Shown: positions 8,592 to 17,926, counted from the stretch's first letter. The stretch: 64,000 nt of DNA from JAFGBI01 sp964480725 (GCA_964480725.1 CAYZQO010000004.1:62001-126000); one strand, 5' to 3'. The notes: generated by a model from the sequence alone, not told the origin. A program made the numbers and translations.

Positions 8592-9107
8592 TCAGTCGCA
8601 CCCGGCCGGCGTCACGGCGGGGCTCCGCGCCGTGGTGGTCGCCCCCCCATCCAGAGAGTGCTGGACCGTGGCGCGGAGGACGAGGGGCGCCTCGCACAGG
8701 CGGCTCGCGGCGTCGGCGGCCAGCGGGTCCTCCGCGACCAGGTCGTGGGCGAGCGTCACCTCGTCACCGGGGCCAACCTCGAACGGCAGCGTGACGCCGG
8801 TCGAGCGCACGTCGAGCGGGCCGAGCCCCAGCTCCGCGCCGGACGCCGCGCGGGTGAGCGCAAAGCTCACCCCATTCACCGTCACCGGATCGTCTGCGTA
8901 CTCGCCGAGGGCGAGCCGCAGCGTGAAATCGCCGGTCAGGAAGGTACCGAGCGCGCGCTGCTCGACGGCGAGATCGAGCGACTCGACGCTCCCAGCTAGG
9001 CGGACCGAGTCCGGGTGTCCGCAGCCCACGAGCCCGCCACCCCACGTCACCCAGCCCACGAGCCCCAGACCCAGCACCCTTGCGCCCGCGCTCCACGCTC
9101 GCGACAT
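8592..9107 (-). CDS. Putative lipoprotein of unknown function
   Basis: A 171-residue protein from ATG 9105-9107. The N-terminus has a hydrophobic core and a lipobox-like LVGC at about residue 29, so it is likely lipidated and exported. The remainder has alternating hydrophobic residues typical of beta structure (SVRLAGSVESLDLAV, DFTLRLALGEYADDPVTV) and two cysteines near the end (LCEAPL, TPAGCD) that could form a disulfide. No family is recognised. It is divergent from the lipoprotein at 9118, whose start is 10 nt away, so the two promoters must overlap the coding ends or lie inside them. Confidence 0.65.
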   Translation of the reverse strand: MSRAWSAGARVLGLGLVGWVTWGGGLVGCGHPDSVRLAGSVESLDLAVEQRALGTFLTGDFTLRLALGEYADDPVTVNGVSFALTRAASGAELGLGPLDVRSTGVTLPFEVGPGDEVTLAHDLVAEDPLAADAASRLCEAPLVLRATVQHSLDGGATTTARSPAVTPAGCD

Positions 9108-9117
9108 GGGGCGATCT

Positions 9118-10746
9118 ATGCCACAACCGAGGCGCATGACGCAGGCGGCTCGCTCGATCCGCTGCGCCGCGCGGCGCACGACGGTCGCGGCCATCGTCAT
9201 CGTGACGCTCGGGGGCTGCGCGCCCCCACCGTCGCCACCGGCACCGCCCCTGCTCCCACGGACGCGCGCAGGGGCGACCCGCCAGGCGGCGGCAGCAACC
9301 GGGTCCGCGCGACCGCACGCCGCCCCGCGGGGGTCGGGGCGTCCCCCAGCCCGGGACGCGCCGCCGAGCGCCGCGGTGACCCTAGGCGGGGCAGCGCCCA
9401 CGGTGGTCGAAGCGATCTCGCCGACCGGAACCTGGGTGTCCTTCTGCCAGGCGCGCCACGATGACGACGGTGACGGAGCGCTGCGCGTCGTCGTGGGCCC
9501 CGCGGGGGCGCTCTCGGGCGACTCCCTGGCGCGCTTCGTCACCCTCGCTACCGGCGAGGAGCGCGCCGTGGAGGACGTCCTGGCCTCGAGCCGCGATGGG
9601 CGCTGGCTCGTCACCCGGGAGGACGGCGCGGCTCGGCTGGTGGACGCTCGCACCGGTGAAACCACGAGGCTGGGGGCAGACACCCGCGCCGAGGCGCTGT
9701 CCTTTCGCGAGCACCGGTTCCTGTCCTTCGACGGCGGTAGCCGGCGGCTCTCCTACGTGCGAACCGAGGGGAAGACCTCGTCCGTCGTCGTCCTCGAACT
9801 CGAGTCGGGGCGCGAGATCGTCGTTCAGCCGGGCCCCGGCCGCCTGAGCCGCGTCCGGCTCGACGTCACGGGCGAGTGGGTGCTGCTCGAGGTGGTCGCT
9901 CAGGACACGAACGGCAATGGACGCCTCGATCTGCCCGTCCGTGACGCGCCGACGAGGGCCCGCCCCTGCCGGGGTCCGATCCCCACCTACGCCGTATTCG
10001 AGGCGCGAGGCGATTCTCCCTCGGCACGCGCTGCCCCCGTGCGACCGGGCACCGCGCGCGACGTGCCAGGGCTCATCGCGGCGTTCGCGCAGCGGCTCCT
10101 GGTGCGCCGGCCTGGGGACGAACTCTGGCTGGTGGACGCGCAAGGCCGCAAGACCCGCTTCGCCAGCGGCACCTGTCGCGGGCACCTGATCCATGCGGAC
10201 GTCGCGCGGGACGCGGCCCTGGTCGCGTGCGAGCGCACTTCCGGGCCGGACGAAGGACGCAATGAGGTCGAGCTCTGGCGCGGGGGGGCTCGGCGAGCGC
10301 TCGGCGTCTTCGTCACCGGGCAGGCCGCCGATGCGTGGCCGGGACCACCGACGCGCCTGGTCGCGCTCTACCCGGGGCGCGAGGCGGCGCTGGTCGACCT
10401 CGAGCGCGGCACCGTCCACCCCCTGGTGGAGGGCGACCACGTCCTCGGCACGAGCGGCGCGCGAGCCCTGGTCCAGCGCGGGCCCGAGCTCGTCCTCGTG
10501 GACGTGGAGCAGGGCGCCACGACGCCGCTCGCCACCGTACCCGAGGCGGTCCCCGAGGTGGTGCGCCAGCCGCCGATGGTCGCCGTCGGATCGGTGCTGG
10601 TCGACGTGGACCGCGCGGTCGTGGTCGGGACGCTAGCGGAGCGACCCCTCGGCCTGACCCGTACGGGCGAGGTGCTCGTCGCGCTTGGCAATCCGGGCGA
10701 CGACGCCGAGTTCGCGACCGGTCCGCTCGCGTGGCGCCGACCCTGA
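9118..10746 (+). CDS. Lipoprotein with WD/TolB-like propeller repeats
   Basis: About 542 residues from ATG 9118; ATG 9136 (MTQAARSIRCAARR) is an alternative closer to the signal peptide. The signal ends in LGGC, a lipobox, followed by a Pro/Ala-rich linker. The body holds repeated strand-turn units such as SSRDGRWLVTREDGAARLVD and LGADTRAEALSFREHRFLSF, and a calcium-loop-like DTNGNGRLDLPV segment near residue 260. This looks like a beta-propeller, but no named family is certain. A protein-protein or envelope role is inferred only from location. It converges with the kinase gene downstream. Confidence 0.65.
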   Translation: MPQPRRMTQAARSIRCAARRTTVAAIVIVTLGGCAPPPSPPAPPLLPRTRAGATRQAAAATGSARPHAAPRGSGRPPARDAPPSAAVTLGGAAPTVVEAISPTGTWVSFCQARHDDDGDGALRVVVGPAGALSGDSLARFVTLATGEERAVEDVLASSRDGRWLVTREDGAARLVDARTGETTRLGADTRAEALSFREHRFLSFDGGSRRLSYVRTEGKTSSVVVLELESGREIVVQPGPGRLSRVRLDVTGEWVLLEVVAQDTNGNGRLDLPVRDAPTRARPCRGPIPTYAVFEARGDSPSARAAPVRPGTARDVPGLIAAFAQRLLVRRPGDELWLVDAQGRKTRFASGTCRGHLIHADVARDAALVACERTSGPDEGRNEVELWRGGARRALGVFVTGQAADAWPGPPTRLVALYPGREAALVDLERGTVHPLVEGDHVLGTSGARALVQRGPELVLVDVEQGATTPLATVPEAVPEVVRQPPMVAVGSVLVDVDRAVVVGTLAERPLGLTRTGEVLVALGNPGDDAEFATGPLAWRRP

Positions 10747-10752
10747 GGGACG

Positions 10753-10777
10753 ATCGCGCGTCAGGTCCAGGCGCGAT
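10753..10777. terminator. Weak hairpin between convergent genes
   Basis: ATCGCGC (10753-10759) and GCGCGAT (10771-10777) form a 7-bp stem with an 11-nt loop in the 45-nt gap between two convergent genes. There is no T-run, so intrinsic termination is only possible, not shown. Confidence 0.25.
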
Positions 10778-10791
10778 GGCAGGCGGCGGCG

Positions 10792-11652
10792 CTACCCCCG
10801 GACGCCGGAAGCATGCTCGAAGGCGAGCAGCAGCGCGCGCACCGTGGCGAACCGTTCCTCGCGCGCGATGGCGAGCGCCTGGCCCACCCAGTCGTCCACG
10901 TCTGCCGGCAGATCGGGCCGCAGCGCGTGCAAGCTCGGGCGCGGCGCCGAGGTCACCTGGACGAGCAGCTGCTGCAGATCCGACGCGAGGAACGGCGGCT
11001 GCCCGGTGAGCGCCCGGAATATCACCGCCGCCAGTCCATAGACGTCGACGCGGCCGTCGAGGGTCGCGCTCTGCCCGAGCCATTGCTCGGGGGCGATGTA
11101 GCTCGGCGAGCCCGCGATCATCCCCTGAGCGGTGACGCTGCGCATGCGCAAGAACTTGGCGAACCCGAAGTCGAGGAGCTTGACCCCGCCGCCGTGCGCG
11201 GGCTCGACCACGAAGACGTTCTTCGGTTTGACGTCCCGGTGCACGATCCCAAGGGCGTGGGCGCGGTCGAGGGTGTCGACGACGGGGGTCATCAGCCGCA
11301 CCAGATCGACGACGGGGAGCCGGACCCCACCCTGCTCGAGCCGGATGAGGTACGTCTCGAGATTGACCCCGTGGAGCAGCTCCATCACGGTGCAGAGCGC
11401 CCCGTCGGGTGCAAACCCCTGGTCCAGCACCCGCACGGCGGCGCTGCGCCCGAGCTGGGCGAGCGCGTGGGCCTCGCGGAGCAACCGCTCGCGGAGCTCG
11501 GGGTCCCCTCCCCCGCCGTCGGTGAGGACCTTGACGGCGACCGCTTCCCCGTCCACGAGGTCACGAGCGCGGTAGACCTCGCTCTGCCCGCCCGTGTCGA
11601 TCAGCCCCTCGAGCCGATACCGCTTGGCGACGACCTGGCCGATCCGACTCAT
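10792..11652 (-). CDS. Eukaryotic-type Ser/Thr protein kinase (kinase domain only)
   Basis: A 286-residue Hanks-type kinase with no transmembrane or sensor part. Seen: a glycine-loop IDTGGQSEVYRA, VAVKVL lysine, catalytic loop IVHRDVKPKNVF, DFGFAKF, and the activation-segment end GSPSYIAPEQW. All catalytic residues (Lys, HRD Asp, DFG Asp) are present, so it should be active. The protein ends just after the C-lobe (FEHASGVRG). Cytoplasmic soluble kinases of this kind are numerous in myxobacteria. It starts at ATG 11650-11652; the next gene upstream is divergent, so its signal and targets cannot be read from neighbours. Confidence 0.9.
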   Translation of the reverse strand: MSRIGQVVAKRYRLEGLIDTGGQSEVYRARDLVDGEAVAVKVLTDGGGGDPELRERLLREAHALAQLGRSAAVRVLDQGFAPDGALCTVMELLHGVNLETYLIRLEQGGVRLPVVDLVRLMTPVVDTLDRAHALGIVHRDVKPKNVFVVEPAHGGGVKLLDFGFAKFLRMRSVTAQGMIAGSPSYIAPEQWLGQSATLDGRVDVYGLAAVIFRALTGQPPFLASDLQQLLVQVTSAPRPSLHALRPDLPADVDDWVGQALAIAREERFATVRALLLAFEHASGVRG

Positions 11653-12090
11653 TTTGGCGACCTCACGAAGCCTGGCGCCCCGGGCCGGGTCCGCACCACG
11701 CCCGCGCTCGGGCGGGAGGCGCCGCGGCTCGCCCGTCGCTCACCACCCCGCCGCCACCACGTCCGCGCTCTTCGCCCGCCGCCATTTGCCGCTCGACCGC
11801 CACGATAGCCGCCGGCGGCGGCCCGCACCAGGCGGCGCGGGGGCTTGGCCTGACTCGGCCGGACGAGCCTTCGGATCCACGGTGGCATTTGTCCAGTGCG
11901 CCGCGCGAAGCCCGATGGGGGCCGACCACCCGCGGTGGTGCCTTTTCGCGGGGCTCTGGCGCGGGATAACGCGCCGCGCACGCCTGCGGTCGCCCGAGCG
12001 CGAGCACGAACCCGCGGCGAACCGGGACGGCTCCGTTCTAGGGAGGTTGGAACCTTCGGAATCTCGATGGGATTTGGTAAGGTTCTCGCG
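11653..12090. other. 438-nt gap between divergent genes with two hairpins
   Basis: This gap should hold the promoters of the kinase and the AgmX-like gene. Two clean hairpins are visible: ACCACC-CGC-GGTGGT (11925-11939) followed by TTTT at 11943-11946, and GGCGCG/CGCGCC (11958-11963 with 11970-11975). A short inverted repeat AGGTT-GG-AACCT lies at 12044-12055 just before the downstream gene. The first hairpin looks like a plus-strand intrinsic terminator although no plus-strand gene ends there. No open reading frame here looks real. Confidence 0.4.
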
Positions 12091-13725
12091 ATGAAGATCA
12101 CCTGCAACGCGTGCGGATCGAACTACGCGATCGCGGACGAGAAGGTTTCCGGCCGACTCGTCAAGGTCCGCTGCAAGAGCTGCGGGGCTGCCATCGTGGT
12201 GGACGCGAGAGTGCAGGCCCCGGCGATGGCGGCTGGGGCGGCAGCGCCGAGCACGCCTGCGCCCGACGCTCAGGACCCCGCGGCGGCGGGCGCCCCCGAC
12301 GTGGCCGCCGACAGCTGGTCCGTGAACCTCTCCGAGAACGAGTCGCGGACGATGACCCTCGCCGAGATCGTCGCCGCCCACCGGCTCGGTGAGCTCGCCG
12401 ACGCCTACGTCTGGAGGGACGGCATGGAGGACTGGGCGCCCCTGATGGCCGTCCCCGAGCTCGCGACGGCCGTGGAGGCGGCGCAGCGCGCCCCCTCGGC
12501 TCCAGCCGCGGCCCCGACGCGCACCGCCGCGACCTCCCCGCTCTTCGGTGGACCCGCCGCCACGCCCGCGACAGGCAACCAGGGGCCGACACGGGCAGCC
12601 GCGACCCGCCCGAAGCAGACGCCAGATCTGTTCGGCAGCGCCGCCCAAGCCGGCAGCGAGGAAGACGCCCGGCAGGCACCGCCCCCGGAGGAGGAGCACC
12701 AGCGCCCCGTCGGCGCGCGCAACGAGAACTCGGTGCTCTTCTCGCTCGATGCGCTGCGGGCCGGGGTCACCGCCGCAGCGGCCCCGGCTGCTGCCGCGGG
12801 GCACGCGGCGCCCAGGGCACCCGGCCGCTCCGAGTTGGGGGCGCGCACACCCGCCGTGAGCGACGATCCCTTTGGGCTCGGCGCCGCGGCGCCCCTGCCC
12901 GCATTTGACCCGAGCGCGAACCTGGCCCTCATGAACGCGCCGCCGCCGCCGGAGCCGAAGCCGGAGCCGAGGCGCCCGCGGGTGGTGGAGGCGGCCGCCA
13001 CCGACGGGGTCGCGCCCCCGGGCCCAAGCAAGCGCACCCTGCTGTTCGCGGTAGCGGGGACGGCCGTCGTCATGCTCGCGATCATGGGCGTCGTCCTCGT
13101 CGTCGTCCTCGGACGCGGGTCGGGCGAGGAGGTCGCCCAGGCAACCTCGGCGAGCGCTCCGGCCGCGGAGAGCGCGAAGCCGGCCGCGGCCACCGCGGCG
13201 ACGGACACCGCCACGGACACCGCCACGAGCGGCGCCGTCGCCGCCGCGACTGAGCCCGCGAGCGACACAGCGACCAGCACGGACACGGCGACGGCCGAGC
13301 CGCAGAAGCCGCTGACGGCCGAGGAGAAGCGGAAGCTCGAGGAGGCGCTCGCCCTGAGGCGCGCGGAGGATGCCAAGAAGAAGGCCGCCGCCGACGCCGC
13401 CGCCGATGCCGCCAAGAAGAAGGAGGCCGAGAAGAAGGAGGCCGCGGCGGTGGCCTCGGGCTTCGACAAGGGCGCGGCCTCGGCGGCGCTGTCTTCGGCC
13501 GCCTCCGCGGCCACCTCCTGCAAGCGCGCCGACGGTCCCACCGGCACCGGGAGGGTGCTGGTCACCTTCGCGCCGAGCGGCCGCGTGACGACCGCCAACG
13601 TCACCGGCGGCGGCTTCGGGGGAACCTCGGTCGGCGGCTGCGTGGCAAGCGTGTTCCGGAGCGCTCGCGTGCCCCCCTTCGAGGGTTCGCCGGTCACGGT
13701 GTCGAAGAGCTTCAACATCCCGTGA
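12091..13725 (+). CDS. AgmX/PglI-like zinc-ribbon, GYF-domain membrane protein
   Basis: A 544-residue protein with the layout of the AgmX/PglI family known from Myxococcus gliding motility. In order: an MJ0042-type zinc ribbon (Cys5, Cys8, Cys28, Cys31), a GYF_2-like domain at about 75-130 (TLAEIVAAHRLGELADAYVW, WAPL), a long Ala/Pro linker, one membrane helix near 320-345 (LLFAVAGTAVVMLAIMGVVL), a charged Lys/Glu/Ala coiled-coil-like stretch at about 410-455, and a TonB-C/AgmX-like C-terminal domain with GTGRVLVTFAPSGRV. The start at ATG 12091 puts the zinc ribbon at the N-terminus; ATG 12067 is possible. Role in motility or in envelope complexes is inferred; no motility partners are adjacent. 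Confidence 0.8.
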   Translation: MKITCNACGSNYAIADEKVSGRLVKVRCKSCGAAIVVDARVQAPAMAAGAAAPSTPAPDAQDPAAAGAPDVAADSWSVNLSENESRTMTLAEIVAAHRLGELADAYVWRDGMEDWAPLMAVPELATAVEAAQRAPSAPAAAPTRTAATSPLFGGPAATPATGNQGPTRAAATRPKQTPDLFGSAAQAGSEEDARQAPPPEEEHQRPVGARNENSVLFSLDALRAGVTAAAAPAAAAGHAAPRAPGRSELGARTPAVSDDPFGLGAAAPLPAFDPSANLALMNAPPPPEPKPEPRRPRVVEAAATDGVAPPGPSKRTLLFAVAGTAVVMLAIMGVVLVVVLGRGSGEEVAQATSASAPAAESAKPAAATAATDTATDTATSGAVAAATEPASDTATSTDTATAEPQKPLTAEEKRKLEEALALRRAEDAKKKAAADAAADAAKKKEAEKKEAAAVASGFDKGAASAALSSAASAATSCKRADGPTGTGRVLVTFAPSGRVTTANVTGGGFGGTSVGGCVASVFRSARVPPFEGSPVTVSKSFNIP

Positions 13726-13744
13726 AGCCCGCCGTCGCGGCGCG

Positions 13745-15916
13745 TCAGCCCGAGAGCGAAGCGGAGAGGAGCGCGCCTCGCAGGCGCTCCGCGAGACGCG
13801 TTGCGCGGTCGTCGCGCCGCGTCTCGGCGAGGGCGAGTCCGATCGCGCGCGGGTCGACGACCAGCACGCAGAGGCGACGCGCACGCGTGACGGCCGTGTA
13901 GACGAGGTTACGAGACAGCATGACGAAATGGGTGGCAAGGAGCGGGATGACCACGGCGGGGTACTCGCTACCCTGGCTCTTGTGGATGGTCGTCGCGTAG
14001 GCCAGGACGAGCTCGTCCAGGTCGGTGTCCTCGTAGCTGACGGACCGTCCCTCGAAGGCGACGACCACCGCGCGGGACTCCGCGTCGACCGCCTCGACGC
14101 GCCCGATGTCCCCGTTGAAGACATCGCGCGTGTAGTCGTTCCGCGTCTGCATCACCTTGTCGCCGACCCGCAGCGTCTGGCCGTGGGCGGTGAGCGCCAC
14201 GCCCCGCGGGTTCAGCGCCGCCTGCAGCGCGGCGTTGAGCGCCTGGGTGCCGAGGGGGCCGCGGTGCATCGGCGTCAGCACCTGCACCTCCGCGGGCGCC
14301 GCGAGTCGAAAACGCTGCGGGATGCGCTCGACCACGAGCTCGCGGACGAGCGCCGCCGCCGCCGCCGGATCGGAGCGGGTGATCACGAAGAAGTCTCCCT
14401 CGGCGTCGGTCGCCCCCACGGGCGCGAGGCCGGCGTGGATCCGGTGGGCGTTGGCGACGATGCCGCTCTCCGCCGCCTGGCGGAAGACGTGCTCGAGGCG
14501 CACGACCGGCACCACACCGCTCTCGACAAGGTCCCTGAGCACCGCCCCCGGCCCGACGCTGGGGAGCTGGTCGGCATCGCCGACGGCGATCAGGCGCGCG
14601 CTGGTCGGGATCGCGGCGACGAGCGCCGCGGCGAGCCCGACGTCGACCATCGAGAGCTCGTCGACGATCACCGCACCGACGTCCAGCGGGTGCGCCGCGT
14701 CGCGCTGGAAGCGTTGGGTCTGCGGGTCCACCTCGAGCAACCGGTGCAGCGTGCTCGCCTCGGTGGCGGTGGCCTCGGCGAGGCGCTTCGCCGCCCGCCC
14801 GGTGGGGGCGGCGAGCGCCACCGGGAGGTGGGCGCGCCGGAGCAGGAGCAGGATGGCGCGGACGATCGTCGTCTTGCCGACACCGGGGCCACCGGTGACG
14901 ACGACCACTCGGTGGCGGGCGGCGGCCGCGATCGCCGCGCGCTGCTCCGGCGCGAGCTCGACCCGAGCCTCGCGCGCGAAGTCCGCGATCGCCGCCTCGA
15001 ACGGCAGCGGCTCGACGACGGGGGCGCCAAGCAGACGCACCAGCCCGCTCGCCAGCTCCACCTCGGCGCGGTGCAGGCGCGCTAGGGACACGGCGTCGTC
15101 CTCGACGACGACCCGCCCCTGTCCCCACAGCGCACCGATCGCCGAGTCGGGGTGCGCGGCGTCGATCGAGAGCAGCGCGGCGGTCTGGTCCGCGAGCGCT
15201 GCGCGGGGCGTGACGACGTGTCCGGCATCGGCGCGCGTCTCGAGGACGTGCAGAACGCCCGCCTGCGCCCGCTCGGGGTGGTCGCCGCGGATCCCAAGCG
15301 AGCGGGCCAGGCCGTCCGCGGTCTTGAACCCCACCCCGCGGACATCCATTGCCAAACGGTAGGGAGATCGCTGGACCACGGTCGCCGCCTGATCGCCGTA
15401 GGTGGCGAAGATGCGCGACGCGAGGCTGGCCGAGGCGCCGTGGGCCTGCAGCAGCAGCATCACGTCCGCCATCGCCCGCTTCGCGCTCCACGCGCGCTTG
15501 ACCTCCTCTGTCCGGCGAGCCCCGAGCCCGGGCACCTCGGCGAGACGACCGGGTTCTCGGTCGAGGACCTCCAGGGTCGCGAGCCCGAATCGCTCAACGA
15601 TTCGGCGCGCGAAGCCGGGCCCGATCCCGGGAATGATGCCCGAGCCGAGGTACTTCTCGAGCCCGTCGATGGTGCTCGGATCGAGCGGGACCAGAACGCT
15701 GGCGCGAAACTGTTCGCCGTGGCGAGGATCGCGCACGAGCTCACCGGTGACGCGCACGCGGGTCCCTGGCCCGACGGGGGCAAAGGCCCCCACGATGGTG
15801 AGCGGCCCCTGGTGGCCGGCGAGCCCCTCCACCCCCGAGACGCGGAGCACGCGGAAGCCAGTTTCCTCGTTCTCGAACGTGACCCGTTCGACCTCGGCGG
15901 TGAGCGTCGTCGCCAC
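13745..15916 (-). CDS. recD2: RecD2-type ATP-dependent DNA helicase
   Basis: A 723-residue SF1B 5'-3' helicase of the RecD2 (RecD/TraA) family, found in bacteria lacking or independent of RecBC. Seen in order: an N-terminal OB-like region (ERVTFENEETGFRVLRV), helix-hairpin-helix repeats (IPGIGPGFARRIVERFG, VPGLGARRTEEV, GVGFKTADGLARSLG), Walker A TGGPGVGKTTIV, APTGRAAKRL, DELSMVD, a Q-motif GDADQLPSVGPG, and motif VI VYTAVTRARRL. The start is a GTG at 15914-15916. The frame is intact and length matches the family. It is likely expressed alone; the PH-like gene lies 112 nt upstream in the same direction. Confidence 0.93.
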   Translation of the reverse strand: MATTLTAEVERVTFENEETGFRVLRVSGVEGLAGHQGPLTIVGAFAPVGPGTRVRVTGELVRDPRHGEQFRASVLVPLDPSTIDGLEKYLGSGIIPGIGPGFARRIVERFGLATLEVLDREPGRLAEVPGLGARRTEEVKRAWSAKRAMADVMLLLQAHGASASLASRIFATYGDQAATVVQRSPYRLAMDVRGVGFKTADGLARSLGIRGDHPERAQAGVLHVLETRADAGHVVTPRAALADQTAALLSIDAAHPDSAIGALWGQGRVVVEDDAVSLARLHRAEVELASGLVRLLGAPVVEPLPFEAAIADFAREARVELAPEQRAAIAAAARHRVVVVTGGPGVGKTTIVRAILLLLRRAHLPVALAAPTGRAAKRLAEATATEASTLHRLLEVDPQTQRFQRDAAHPLDVGAVIVDELSMVDVGLAAALVAAIPTSARLIAVGDADQLPSVGPGAVLRDLVESGVVPVVRLEHVFRQAAESGIVANAHRIHAGLAPVGATDAEGDFFVITRSDPAAAAALVRELVVERIPQRFRLAAPAEVQVLTPMHRGPLGTQALNAALQAALNPRGVALTAHGQTLRVGDKVMQTRNDYTRDVFNGDIGRVEAVDAESRAVVVAFEGRSVSYEDTDLDELVLAYATTIHKSQGSEYPAVVIPLLATHFVMLSRNLVYTAVTRARRLCVLVVDPRAIGLALAETRRDDRATRLAERLRGALLSASLSG

Positions 15917-16028
15917 GGAGCCCTCTCACTCGCTCATGGCGTGAGCGACGCTGCGGACTGGCTCGCGGCCATCGGCTGGCGGCGCCGCCCCGCCGACATA
16001 GAGCGGCCGACACCGCGCGCCGCCCGGC

Positions 16029-16562
16029 TCACGTCCCGTCGTACTCCTCCGGATCCGGGATCTCGTCCACCCCGCGCGCCCCGCTCACCGGAATCGCCCG
16101 CGCCAGCGCCACCTTCTCGAGGGAGGTGGCGAGGCCATCGTGATTCCACACGGGCGGCAGGATCACCTTGGACCCGTCCCAGAGATCGAGGGCGACAATC
16201 CCCGTCTTGTCGAGCTGCACCCGATCGATCTGGGCCCAGCGATAGCGACGCACCTGGGGCCAGAGCATCGACACCACGTCACGGTACTCGAGTCCGTCGC
16301 CGCGGACCCGCACCCCACGCATCCCGGTCCGGAGCACGGACGCGACGGCTCCGAGCGCGAGGAACGCGGCGAAGGACCGGGCACTGATGAAGCGCAGGGC
16401 GTTTTGCTCCACCGTATAACGGTGTAGCGCAGAGCCGTAGGGGCTGGCCTCGCCGACGAGGACCACGACGAAGGCGACCACCGCGAGCAGGACGTAGAAG
16501 ATCGACGGGAGCCAGACCGCGAGGGGAGGGCCGAAGACCGCCTCGGTCGGGCGATAGGTCAT
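16029..16562 (-). CDS. Membrane protein with PH-like domain
   Basis: A 177-residue protein from ATG 16560-16562. Two hydrophobic segments (about residues 15-38, VWLPSIFYVLLAVVAFVVVL, and about 65-82) precede a C-terminal beta-rich part with GVRVRGDGLEYRDVV, YRWAQIDRVQLD and GIVALDLWDGSKVILPP, the pattern of bacterial PH (bPH_6-like) domains. A cytoplasmic PH-like domain anchored in the inner membrane is inferred. No function is known. It ends 112 nt before recD2 and is divergent from ybeY across 253 nt. Confidence 0.6.
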   Translation of the reverse strand: MTYRPTEAVFGPPLAVWLPSIFYVLLAVVAFVVVLVGEASPYGSALHRYTVEQNALRFISARSFAAFLALGAVASVLRTGMRGVRVRGDGLEYRDVVSMLWPQVRRYRWAQIDRVQLDKTGIVALDLWDGSKVILPPVWNHDGLATSLEKVALARAIPVSGARGVDEIPDPEEYDGT

Positions 16563-16815
16563 GTCGAACCCGGGGGGGCGAGACGGGCGGGCCACGGAGC
16601 TGAAACCTAGCGACCGCGCCGCGGCTTGGAAAGCGGCGCTGGACCGTCGTGGAGCTGGGCGCCCGAACCCCATCGGCACGTCCCCCGCGGTCGGGTGGCG
16701 CGGGGGCGGGCCCCTCGGCCCGCCGAGGATCCGGGTGCCGCCTTTGACGCGCAGTGGTAACGACTGCCGCGGGCGCCGCCGACGGTGGAAGGCGCGCCGC
16801 CGCCGAGGAACCCTC

Positions 16816-17280
16816 ATGCCCGTCGTCGTCGATTCGGAGCTGGAACCGTCGGTCACCGGCGCGCTCGTCGAACAAGTGACCGCCGCCGGCCAGCGGATGC
16901 TCGCGGCGCTCACCCTCGAGGACGCGGAGCTCAGCGTCGTGCTCGTCGATGATGACGCCATCCGAGCCCTCAACCGGGCGCACCGGGGCATCGACGAGCC
17001 CACGGACGTGCTGGCATTCCCCATGGACTTCGCCGACGACACCGGCGAGGTGACCGCCCCGCCCGAGGCGGGTCGCCTGCTGGGCGACGTGGTCATTTCG
17101 GTGCCGACCGCCGCCCGACAGGCCGTCGCGGCCGGACACCCCCTCGACCGGGAGGCCGTATTCCTCCTCGCCCACGGCCTGCTTCACCTGGTTGGGTTCG
17201 ACCACGCCGACGCCGCCGGACAGTCCGAGATGGATCGCGAAACATCCCGCCTGATCCGCGTGGCGAGCCCCAACCAGTGA
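16816..17280 (+). CDS. ybeY: Endoribonuclease YbeY (rRNA maturation)
   Basis: A 154-residue single-strand-specific RNase of the UPF0054 family, needed for 16S rRNA 3'-end maturation and ribosome quality control. The zinc motif HGLLHLVGFDH (three histidines, H3xH5xH) is present, preceded by ALNRAHRGIDEPTDVLAFP and LLGDVVISV, as in the family. ATG 16816 was chosen because a longer frame back to 16561 has no family homology and the sequence GAGGAA lies just upstream. It stands alone; in many genomes it is next to phoH or era, which are not seen here. Confidence 0.93.
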   Translation: MPVVVDSELEPSVTGALVEQVTAAGQRMLAALTLEDAELSVVLVDDDAIRALNRAHRGIDEPTDVLAFPMDFADDTGEVTAPPEAGRLLGDVVISVPTAARQAVAAGHPLDREAVFLLAHGLLHLVGFDHADAAGQSEMDRETSRLIRVASPNQ

Positions 17281-17614
17281 GTGAACTGTGAGTCGTAAGC
17301 ACCAGTCATTACAAGACAATGACGGGCTGGGTCCGGGTTTCTCCCGCCCCTGACCACGGAACGGCGGAAAGGCTGCTGAACGCGCCGACCCCGCTGCGAT
17401 AGCACCCCGAACGACGCCATCCCAGCGCCCCCCGGCCCCCACACGGCAGAAAAAAAGCGGGTTTGGGGCGAGCGTTTTCTTGCTTGCCGAAAAAACCCCT
17501 GATATCGGTCGGTGAGCCTTCGTTTGGTACGAACGGAGGGCGAAAGCCCGACGAACCGACCGAGAGGGCGGGACACGGCGTCAACAGAAGAAGGTCTTCG
17601 ACAGGAGGATTCCC
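17281..17614. other. 334-nt leader region of the HU gene
   Basis: A hairpin GTCATT/AATGAC (17305-17310 with 17318-17323, 7-nt loop) follows ybeY without a T-run. Further on are an A-run (about 17450), TTGCTTGCC and a TTCGT/ACGAA inverted repeat near 17519-17535. The promoter of the HU gene must lie here, but no single -10/-35 pair is convincing. No gene is seen. Confidence 0.4.
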
Positions 17615-17926
17615 ATGGCAGGCAAGAGGCTGACCAAGGCACAGGTGATCAGCGAGATCGCCTCCATCGCCGAGGTGGAGAAGAAGAGTGTGAACCGCGT
17701 GTTCGAGGCGCTGCAGGAGCTCATCCGCAAGCAGCTGTCGGGGCGTGGCCCGGGCGAGTTCGTCATCCCGAGCCTCGTCAAGCTCCGCGTGGTGAAGAAG
17801 CCGGCGACCAAGGAGCGCCCTGGCATCAACCCGTTCACCAAGGAGCCGATCACGATCCCGGCGAAGCCGGCGAGCAAGAAGGTCCGCGCGACGGCGCTGA
17901 AGTCGCTGAAGGATCTGGTCCAGTAG
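17615..17926 (+). CDS. HU/IHF-family DNA-binding protein
   Basis: A 103-residue nucleoid protein of the HU family. It starts MAGKRLTKAQVISEIASIAE, has the dimerisation helices (VEKKSVNRVFEALQELIRKQ), the GPGEFVIPSLVKLRVVKK strand pair and the DNA-binding arm with the P in RPGINPFTKEPITIPAKPAS, then KVRATALKSLKDLV. An excellent ribosome binding site AGGAGG (17603-17608) precedes the ATG by 6 nt, which fits strong expression. The arm motif NPFTKEPI differs from the usual NPxTGE/K form. A terminator follows directly. It should bend or wrap DNA as a homodimer. Confidence 0.93.
   Translation: MAGKRLTKAQVISEIASIAEVEKKSVNRVFEALQELIRKQLSGRGPGEFVIPSLVKLRVVKKPATKERPGINPFTKEPITIPAKPASKKVRATALKSLKDLVQ

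Noticed and set aside
12044..12055. Short inverted repeat AGGTT-GG-AACCT upstream of the AgmX-like gene
   Set aside because: Five base pairs with a 2-nt centre occur by chance in a sequence this long, and no regulator is suggested.
11740..14124. A 794-codon minus-strand frame
   Set aside because: It overlaps the AgmX-like gene and shows only low-complexity Arg/Gly/Ala peptide; taken as a shadow.
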